In this document: positions 4,703-10,335 of the stretch, in pieces | How positions within the stretch are numbered: the stretch's first letter is position 1 | How the letters are laid out: every line of letters begins with the position of its first letter | Made by a program: the position numbers and the translations under genes | The notes under the pieces: generated by a model | What the model was told of the DNA's origin: nothing | Databases searched by the model: none | What the model saw: the letters and a program-made list of their open reading frames with translations, nothing else | Assembly (NCBI GenBank): GCA_021811525.1 | Contig: JAJZOK010000098.1 | Location: 1-10,335, forward strand | Direction: 5' to 3' | Source of the DNA: Thermoplasmata archaeon | Lineage (GTDB): Archaea > Thermoplasmatota > Thermoplasmata > Thermoplasmatales > Thermoplasmataceae | Length of the DNA stretch: 10,335 bases

Positions 4703-6643
4703 ATGGAAAATTATGATTCATCTCAGATACAGATTCTAGAAGGGCTCAAGGCTGTAAGGAAAGTTCCTGGCATGTATATCGGCTCAACAGATGAGCGTGG
4801 CCTGCACCATCTTGTCTACGAGGTTGTTGACAACAGTATAGATGAGGCAAATGCCGGTGTCGCAAAGAGCATCTATATCACCATATACAAGGACACTTCT
4901 ATAAGTGTTGAGGATGACGGAAGGGGAATCCCGGTTGATCTGCACCCCAAGTACAACAGGCCCGGCCTTGAAATAGTCCTGACGGAATTGCACAGCGGAG
5001 CAAAATTTGACAAGAAGGTTTACAAGATTACCGGTGGCCTCCATGGAGTAGGGGTCCATGTGGTAAATGCCCTGTCATCAAGGCTTACTGCAATTGTCAA
5101 GAAGGGGAATGAGGTATATTTCGAGACATTCAACCAGGGAGCTCCTGTAACCAAGCTTGCTTCAATGAAGACTTCTGAATTCATTAAAAACCCACCGGAG
5201 GACATGAAAAATGTCTCCATACAACTTGAAAAGTCTCACGGAACCATAATCTGGTTCTATCCAGACACTGAAATTTTTGAGACCGTTGACTTCTCATATT
5301 CGACGCTGCTTGAGAGGATCAGGGACCTCGCTTTCCTGAACCCAGTCATAAGCATAACAATCGATGACCGGAGGACTGAACAGAAGGAAACCCTCCATTT
5401 TGAAGGCGGACTTGCGGCTTTCGTCGAATACCTTGGAGAAGGATACAACACAGTTCACAAGGAACCGATAGCGCACAAGGTTGAGCTTGAGAACGGAATA
5501 GTGGAATTTGCCTTCCAGTACAATACTGGAGTGTCAGAGAGCATTGAGAGTTTTGTCAACAACATCAACACAATCGAGGGCGGAACCCATGTTGCTGGTT
5601 TCAGGGCAGGCCTTTCGAGAGCCATTCAGGACTATGCAAAGAACAAGAACATGGTAAAGGGAGTCGAGGCCATAACAGGCGATGATGTCAGGGAAGGCAT
5701 AGTGGCTGTATTGCACATCAAGATTGCTGAACCCCAGTTTGAGGGGCAGACCAAATCAAAGCTTGGAAACAGCGAAGCCAGGGGAATGGTCCAGTCAGTC
5801 ACTGAGTCATATCTTAGGGAGTATTTCGAATCCTATCCGAACATTGCTGATTTGATTGTCAAGAGGGCCTTGGCAGCTGCCGCTGCAAGGGAAGCCTCAA
5901 GAAAGGCCAGGGACCTGGTGAGGAGAAAGTCAGCACTTGAGGGCGGAGGCCTTCCTGGAAAGCTCGCGGATTGCTCATCCAATGACAGCACCAAGACGGA
6001 GCTTTACATTGTGGAGGGTAACTCTGCAGGAGGCACTGCCAAGCAGGCCAGGAACAGGGAGTTTCAGGCTATCCTGCCCCTGAGGGGAAAAATCCTCAAC
6101 GTGGAAAAGGCCACGGACGTTAAGACCCTTGAGAACGCGATCATAAGAGACCTAATCACAGCTATGGGGACTAGCATCAAGGAAGACCTTGACCTTGCAA
6201 AACTGAGATATGGGAAAATCATCATAATGACAGATGCTGATGTGGACGGAGCACATATCCGAACACTTCTGCTGACCTTCTTTTATAGATACTCGAGGGA
6301 CCTTATCACCAACGGGAAGATATTCTTCGCCCAACCGCCATTGTTCAGGATTCAGAAGGGCGACAAGGTTGAATACGTCTATTCGGAGAAAGAAAAGGAC
6401 AAAGTTGCCTCAAAAATGGGGGCAAATGCAATAACACAGAGGTTCAAGGGTCTTGGAGAAATGAACCCTGAACAGCTCTGGGACACGACAATGAATCCCG
6501 AAACGAGAAGGCTCGTAGAGGTTTCTATCGAAGACGGTGCATATGCGGACAGGCTATTCTCCATTCTTATGGGGGATAAGGTCGAACCGAGAAGGAAATT
6601 CATTGAAGAGAATGCCAGGTTCGTTTCCAACATTGACCTGTGA
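4703..6643 (+). CDS. gyrB: DNA gyrase subunit B
   Basis: This 646-residue gyrase ATPase subunit, with GyrA, introduces negative supercoils using ATP; its length is like the short B. subtilis form. The GHKL ATPase has EVVDNSIDEA (Glu40, Asn44), DDGRG (71-75) and GGLHGVGVHVVNALS (111-125). The QTK loop is at 349-351. The Toprim domain has catalytic Glu438 in VEGNSAGG and Asp511/513/515 in TDADVDG. The tail carries RFKGLGEMNPEQLW. Two oddities: Asn440 replaces the usual Asp of EGDSAGG (E. coli Asp426), and Lys134 aligns with E. coli Arg136, the novobiocin contact. The ATG at 4703 gives a normal N-terminus; in-frame TTG 4685 and GTG 4691 would add 6 or 4 residues. GGAAGTGG upstream may be a weak ribosome-binding site. 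Archaeal gyrase is considered an ancient acquisition from bacteria. Confidence 0.97.
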   Translation: MENYDSSQIQILEGLKAVRKVPGMYIGSTDERGLHHLVYEVVDNSIDEANAGVAKSIYITIYKDTSISVEDDGRGIPVDLHPKYNRPGLEIVLTELHSGAKFDKKVYKITGGLHGVGVHVVNALSSRLTAIVKKGNEVYFETFNQGAPVTKLASMKTSEFIKNPPEDMKNVSIQLEKSHGTIIWFYPDTEIFETVDFSYSTLLERIRDLAFLNPVISITIDDRRTEQKETLHFEGGLAAFVEYLGEGYNTVHKEPIAHKVELENGIVEFAFQYNTGVSESIESFVNNINTIEGGTHVAGFRAGLSRAIQDYAKNKNMVKGVEAITGDDVREGIVAVLHIKIAEPQFEGQTKSKLGNSEARGMVQSVTESYLREYFESYPNIADLIVKRALAAAAAREASRKARDLVRRKSALEGGGLPGKLADCSSNDSTKTELYIVEGNSAGGTAKQARNREFQAILPLRGKILNVEKATDVKTLENAIIRDLITAMGTSIKEDLDLAKLRYGKIIIMTDADVDGAHIRTLLLTFFYRYSRDLITNGKIFFAQPPLFRIQKGDKVEYVYSEKEKDKVASKMGANAITQRFKGLGEMNPEQLWDTTMNPETRRLVEVSIEDGAYADRLFSILMGDKVEPRRKFIEENARFVSNIDL

Positions 6644-6645
6644 GG
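6639..6645 (+). promoter_or_regulatory. Shine-Dalgarno site of gyrA overlapping the gyrB stop
   Basis: TGTGAGG spans the gyrB TGA stop and lies 7 bases before the gyrA ATG. Terminating ribosomes would sit directly on the next initiation site, which should keep GyrB and GyrA output balanced for the A2B2 enzyme. Confidence 0.6.
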
Positions 6646-6652
6646 CTTAAAC

Positions 6653-9049
6653 ATGGAAAAAAGACCTATTGAAAACGAGATCAAACAGTCGTATCTAGAA
6701 TACGCAATGAGTGTAATTGTGTCTAGGGCCATTCCTGAAATCAGGGATGGCCTTAAGCCCGTTCAGAGGCGTATTCTCTATGCAATGAGCGAGCTTGGTT
6801 TCACACACGACAAGCCTTACAAGAAATCGGCAAGGATTGTGGGAGAAACCATGGGTAAATACCACCCGCATGGAGATGCGGCCATTTACGACACTCTCGC
6901 CAGGATGGCCCAGGACTTTTCCTTCAGGTATCCTTTGATAGACGGGCAAGGGAATTTCGGTTCAATCGATGGGGATTCGCCAGGAGCCATGAGATATACG
7001 GAGGCAAGGATGGCAAGGCTTTCAGAGGAAATGCTGGAGGACATCGACAAGAACACTGTCCCATTCATGCTCAACTTCGATGGCTCCCTTGAAGAACCGG
7101 TATACTTCCCGACAAAAGTTCCCAACCTGCTTATAAACGGAAGCTCTGGGATCGCAGTTGGAATGGCGACCAACATGCCGCCGCACAATCTCAATGAAGT
7201 GTGCAGTGCAATTACCTACGCACTTGACAACCCGGAATACGAAGTAGAGGACCTACTTAAGTTCGTAAAGGGGCCGGATTTCCCGGGTGGAGGCATATCG
7301 TTCTACACTCCGGAACTGGTTGATGCATACACTAAGGGAAGGGGCAAGGTCATATCCCAGGGAGAAGTGGATATGAAGGAACCCAAGCATATCATCATCA
7401 AGAGTCTCCCTTACAATGTCAACAAGGCCGTTTTCATCCAGAATGTTGCAGAACACGTAAAGAACGAGGTTCTAAAGGGCATAACCGACATCAGAGATGA
7501 AAGCGACAGGACTGGCATGCGTGTAGTCATAAAGGTCAGGGATGAGGACATGAAGAACCTCATACTGAATCAGCTTTACGAGCACACTGAACTTGAATCA
7601 TCATTCGGGATCATTAACCTGGTGCTGGTGAATAACCAGCCCAAAACCCTAAACCTGAAGGGCATGGTCCAGACATTCATAGAGCACAGGCTTGAAGTCA
7701 TTGTCAAAAGGTCAGAATTTGACCTCAAGAAACTAAGGGAAAGGGAGCACATTCTCCTGGGGCTTACAAAGGCCCTTGAGGACTTAGACCACGTCATAGA
7801 GATCATCAGGAAGGCTAAGGATGTCCCGGATGCAAGGGCAAAACTGATGAAGGCGCTGGGCATAGACGAAATCCAGACCAATGCAATCCTCGACCTTAGG
7901 CTGCAGAAGCTCACCACACTTGAAGTTTCAAAAGTTCTGGAAGAACTCGCGGAAGTCAGGGCAAAAATCGCATCCCTTGAAGATCTTCTATCAAACGAGG
8001 GCAAGAGGAAGGGGATAATCAAGCAGGAAATGCTTGACCTGTCCAAGAAATTCGGTGACAAGAGAAGGACAAAGATAACTTACAAGCAGGTCAAAGGAAG
8101 ATCCGTCGAAGACCTAATCCCGAAGGAGGATGATGTCCTTATCCTCAGCGAAGGAAACCTGCTGAAAAGGGTATCACTGGAAGAGTACAGGGCCCAGAGG
8201 CGCGGAGGGAAAGGGATTATAACCTCAACGCGCAGGGAGGACAGCATCAAGAGCATTGTTTCATGCAGTTCCCACGACGACATTTTCTTCTTCACCAATA
8301 CCGGAAGGGTGCTGAAGTCAAAGGCATATGAGATCGAGAAGAAGAGCAGGAAATCGGTCGGAGTTACTGCATCCACCTATCTTCCGCTTTCAGAGGGAGA
8401 GACAATAAGGCAGATCATGAAGTCTCCGGAGAACAAGAAATCAGACCTTGTCATTATGACCAGGAACGGCTTCATTAAGAAGACTTCATCGACAAACCTC
8501 TTCATCATGAGAACTTCAGGGCTGAAGATCATAGCCCTGGGCGAAGACGATGAAGTGGTTGCTGTGGAGTCAACCCTGGGGGGCAAGAACATTGTGGTGA
8601 TTTCCAACCAGGGAAAAGGGTCTGTCTTCAAGCTCTCTGAAGTGAGAAGCACCGGAAGGTCTTCAAGGGGAGTCAGGGCCATGAGGCTCAAGGATGGAGA
8701 CTACGTAATAACTGGGTTTGTTGCTGAAGATGACCAGGAGATCCTTACAATTTCAGAATTTGGAATTGGAAAGCGGACACCACTTGAGGAATTCTCTGTC
8801 CACCACAGGGGATCATCGGGGATTCTCGTATTCAAGAAGTCAGACAGGACGGGAAGGCTGGTTAAGGCCATTCCAGTAGGCACTGACGATGACATACTAG
8901 TGGTCACCAAGAATGAGAAAACCATAAGGCTAAAGGTCAGCGGAATAAAGAGCCAGTCTAGGGTTACCTCAGGAGTGAAGCTCATAGACGTGGAGGAGGG
9001 AGACTGGGTCATTGAGCTCTCAAGAGTAGAGGGTTCAGATGACCAGTGA
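6653..9049 (+). CDS. gyrA: DNA gyrase subunit A
   Basis: This 798-residue subunit breaks and rejoins DNA and wraps it for supercoiling. The winged-helix domain holds [11 protein letters not shown] (35-45), the quinolone-region [10 protein letters not shown] (71-80) and the catalytic Tyr115 in AMRYTEARM. The tower and coiled-coil follow to about residue 480. The C-terminal six-bladed beta-pinwheel carries an intact GyrA box QRRGGKG (515-521), which identifies gyrase rather than topoisomerase IV. Pinwheel blades with GxxxK/R repeats continue to an acidic tail (EGSDD). Ala76 occupies the position of E. coli Ser83, as Ala does in mycobacterial GyrA, while Asp80 matches E. coli Asp87. Length is near the usual 800-880. 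It starts 9 bases after gyrB and overlaps the homoserine dehydrogenase gene by 11 bases. Confidence 0.98.
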   Translation: MEKRPIENEIKQSYLEYAMSVIVSRAIPEIRDGLKPVQRRILYAMSELGFTHDKPYKKSARIVGETMGKYHPHGDAAIYDTLARMAQDFSFRYPLIDGQGNFGSIDGDSPGAMRYTEARMARLSEEMLEDIDKNTVPFMLNFDGSLEEPVYFPTKVPNLLINGSSGIAVGMATNMPPHNLNEVCSAITYALDNPEYEVEDLLKFVKGPDFPGGGISFYTPELVDAYTKGRGKVISQGEVDMKEPKHIIIKSLPYNVNKAVFIQNVAEHVKNEVLKGITDIRDESDRTGMRVVIKVRDEDMKNLILNQLYEHTELESSFGIINLVLVNNQPKTLNLKGMVQTFIEHRLEVIVKRSEFDLKKLREREHILLGLTKALEDLDHVIEIIRKAKDVPDARAKLMKALGIDEIQTNAILDLRLQKLTTLEVSKVLEELAEVRAKIASLEDLLSNEGKRKGIIKQEMLDLSKKFGDKRRTKITYKQVKGRSVEDLIPKEDDVLILSEGNLLKRVSLEEYRAQRRGGKGIITSTRREDSIKSIVSCSSHDDIFFFTNTGRVLKSKAYEIEKKSRKSVGVTASTYLPLSEGETIRQIMKSPENKKSDLVIMTRNGFIKKTSSTNLFIMRTSGLKIIALGEDDEVVAVESTLGGKNIVVISNQGKGSVFKLSEVRSTGRSSRGVRAMRLKDGDYVITGFVAEDDQEILTISEFGIGKRTPLEEFSVHHRGSSGILVFKKSDRTGRLVKAIPVGTDDDILVVTKNEKTIRLKVSGIKSQSRVTSGVKLIDVEEGDWVIELSRVEGSDDQ
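9029..9033 (+). promoter_or_regulatory. Shine-Dalgarno site of hom inside gyrA
   Basis: GAGGG lies within the final gyrA codons, 5 bases before the hom ATG at 9039. It supports that start over later ones and explains how hom is translated from the gyrase mRNA. Confidence 0.55.
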
Positions 9050-10055
9050 TACCCTGAGGGTAGCCATCCTTGGAATGGGCAATGTTGGGCAGAATTTTAT
9101 CAGGATTCTTCTGGACAGCAGCAGCCACATCAGGGAGTCCTGCGGAAGCAGCATTGAGGTAGCTTTTGTAGCAGATTCCAAAGGGATCGTGAAGGTTGAT
9201 GCCGGCAGGACAATGGCAAACATACTGGTGGCAAAGAAGGGCGGCAACCTGGGAAGCCTGGGTCAGCCCGCATCCATAAGCGAAGTCCTTGATTCAGGTA
9301 TCGATGTTCTCGTCGATGTGTCATCAGCTTCGAAGGATGGGAACAGAGAGATGCATATTTTCCGTTCAGCGATTGACAGGGGGATAAACATCGTAACTGC
9401 TAACAAGTCTCCCCTTGCCCTTCACTGGCCGGATATAATCCCGTATGCGGAAAGCAGGGGTGTAAAAGTACTGTTTGAGGCTACAGTGGCTGGTGGCGTG
9501 CCACTTTTCAACTTTGCAAAATACAGCTGCGGCCCTTCAAGTGTCCTGAAATTCAGGGGAATTGTGAGCCTCACTGCCAATTTTGTCATGAAAATGATGA
9601 ATTCTGGAATGCCTTTCGAAGATGCAGTCAGGAGGGCTCAGGAAATGGGTGTTGCTGAAACAGACTACACGGATGACACCTCAGGGCTAGACGGAGCCAG
9701 GAAGACCGTGATCCTTGCCAATGCGCTTTTCGGGAAGCAGTTCACACTCAAGGATATCAGTTATTCGGGAATACCTGAAGTTGACGAGGATGAGATAAAA
9801 AAGCACGGAGAAAGGCTCAGGCTTTTCACCACAATCAGCAGCGAAGGGGGAAGGCTTGAGGTCAGCAGCGGATTCAGGCTCCTGGAAGAAGGCGATTATC
9901 TTCTCACGCTTGGAGAGTCAGCACTCGGCTACGAGATCGCCACTGACAACAATGGCGTGCTCAGGGTCTCAAGCGCACACGATGGCCCAAGAGAAACGGC
10001 ATCTGCTGTGATGAACGATGTCATGACAATTGCAAGAGAAACCAAGAGGCACTAA
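9039..10055 (+). CDS. hom: Homoserine dehydrogenase
   Basis: This 338-residue NAD(P)-dependent enzyme reduces aspartate semialdehyde to homoserine, the branch point to threonine and methionine. The Rossmann fold begins with [11 protein letters not shown] (nucleotide loop Gly12 to Gly17). Further family marks are VTANKSPLA with Lys123, [11 protein letters not shown] (147-156), [11 protein letters not shown] in place of the usual GI-NGTTN-I, and [17 protein letters not shown]. In that last segment Asp218 and Lys222 correspond to the conserved catalytic Asp/Lys pair. The protein stops after the catalytic domain, with no C-terminal ACT domain, so threonine feedback through ACT is unlikely; it is not fused to aspartate kinase. 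The ATG lies inside gyrA with GAGGG 5 bases upstream, so translation is probably coupled to gyrA. No other amino-acid gene is next to it. Confidence 0.93.
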   Translation: MTSDTLRVAILGMGNVGQNFIRILLDSSSHIRESCGSSIEVAFVADSKGIVKVDAGRTMANILVAKKGGNLGSLGQPASISEVLDSGIDVLVDVSSASKDGNREMHIFRSAIDRGINIVTANKSPLALHWPDIIPYAESRGVKVLFEATVAGGVPLFNFAKYSCGPSSVLKFRGIVSLTANFVMKMMNSGMPFEDAVRRAQEMGVAETDYTDDTSGLDGARKTVILANALFGKQFTLKDISYSGIPEVDEDEIKKHGERLRLFTTISSEGGRLEVSSGFRLLEEGDYLLTLGESALGYEIATDNNGVLRVSSAHDGPRETASAVMNDVMTIARETKRH

Positions 10056-10066
10056 AGATTAGAGAA

Positions 10067-10075
10067 CCTTTTACC
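10067..10075 (+). promoter_or_regulatory. TATA box for the metallo-beta-lactamase-fold gene
   Basis: CCTTTTACC lies in the 43-base gap after hom, centred 27-28 bases before the TTG at 10099. The spacing agrees with the other leaderless promoters and supports a new transcript rather than simple read-through from hom. Confidence 0.45.
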
Positions 10076-10098
10076 CCAAAGTGCAATAGGGATGTATC

Positions 10099-10335
10099 TT
10101 GAGCGAAGTAATCAGGCATGAAGTCCCGATCGCAATCAGGGCACTGAAGACAGCCAACATATATGAGATCAGGAATGGTACGCACATTCTCGTTGATACT
10201 GGAATGTCACCTGCGTCAGTTGAATTCCTTTTGAGCAGAGGAGTTGACCTTGCACAGATAGATCTCGTGGTGCTCACGCATCTGCACGTTGATCATATTG
10301 GTGGTGCACAGGCCATCCGTGACAGGTTCGGCACA
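10099..10335 (+). CDS. Metallo-beta-lactamase-fold hydrolase, N-terminal part (runs off the window)
   Basis: Seventy-nine codons are present and the frame is open at the window end. The translation begins SEVIRHEVPIAIRALKTANI. A strand with HILVDTGMSP (the conserved Asp-Thr-Gly of the fold) follows, and then the metal-binding motif THLHVDHIGG, a clean HxHxDH that normally holds two Zn or Fe ions. The opening resembles the glyoxalase II / general MBL hydrolase group; the substrate cannot be told without the missing part. The start is TTG, because an in-frame stop at 10087-10089 excludes any earlier start except within four codons, and no ATG is available there. The ATG at 10092 is in another frame and closes quickly. 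It has its own TATA-like box. Confidence 0.85.
   Translation, partial: MSEVIRHEVPIAIRALKTANIYEIRNGTHILVDTGMSPASVEFLLSRGVDLAQIDLVVLTHLHVDHIGGAQAIRDRFGT

Noticed and set aside
7576..8061. 161-codon minus-strand open frame inside gyrA.
   Set aside because: It is a Ser/Leu-rich shadow of the gyrA tower and coiled-coil region, with no recognisable domain.
1..10335. CRISPR arrays, insertion sequences, tRNA genes, long repeats or prophage genes.
   Set aside because: No regularly spaced repeats, transposase motifs, terminal inverted repeats or tRNA-like cloverleafs were seen, and intergenic gaps are all under 100 bases.

Overview
The window looks like ordinary chromosome from a moderate-GC euryarchaeon of the Thermoplasmatales / Thermoplasma-like lineage. 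The evidence is an archaeal-type glutamyl-tRNA synthetase, a separately encoded GMP synthase amidotransferase subunit close to the Thermoplasma version, a bacterial-type gyrB-gyrA pair, and promoters with archaeal TATA boxes placed so that several mRNAs should be leaderless. The lineage is inferred from protein resemblance as I recall it; no search was run. There is no sign of phage, insertion sequences, CRISPR, tRNA or rRNA, and almost all of the window is coding.

Layout. Bases 1-885 (+): GMP synthase glutaminase subunit, then a small PRC-barrel protein with its own promoter. Bases 888-3703 (-): a tight three-gene operon read leftward, DUF1059 protein > NOG1-like GTPase > glutamyl-tRNA synthetase, whose last stop codon lies 2 bases from the PRC-barrel stop. 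Bases 3704-3783 hold a divergent promoter region. Bases 3784-4315 (+): two overlapping genes for small, helix-rich proteins I do not recognise. Bases 4363-4611 (+): a small TusA/SirA-like protein with a modified active-site loop. Bases 4703-10055 (+): gyrB, gyrA and homoserine dehydrogenase, tightly packed or overlapping, apparently one transcript. Base 10099 to the end (+): the beginning of a metallo-beta-lactamase-fold hydrolase, cut off by the window.

How the genes work together. The leftward operon joins translation (GluRS) with a probable ribosome-assembly GTPase. The gyrase pair supplies negative supercoiling; Thermoplasmatales are reported to lack Topo VI, so gyrase would be their only type II topoisomerase. 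Homoserine dehydrogenase, from the Thr/Met pathway, is coupled to gyrA with no obvious functional reason. Within operons, Shine-Dalgarno-like motifs often lie on the preceding gene's stop codon. First genes mostly have a TATA box centred about 24-28 bases before the start codon and no leader, including two genes that start with TTG.

I see no convincing new multi-gene system. The best leads are the gyrase residues at known quinolone-resistance positions, the uncharacterised helical gene pair, the PRC-barrel protein as a possible cell-division factor, and the altered TusA-like and GuaA active-site motifs.
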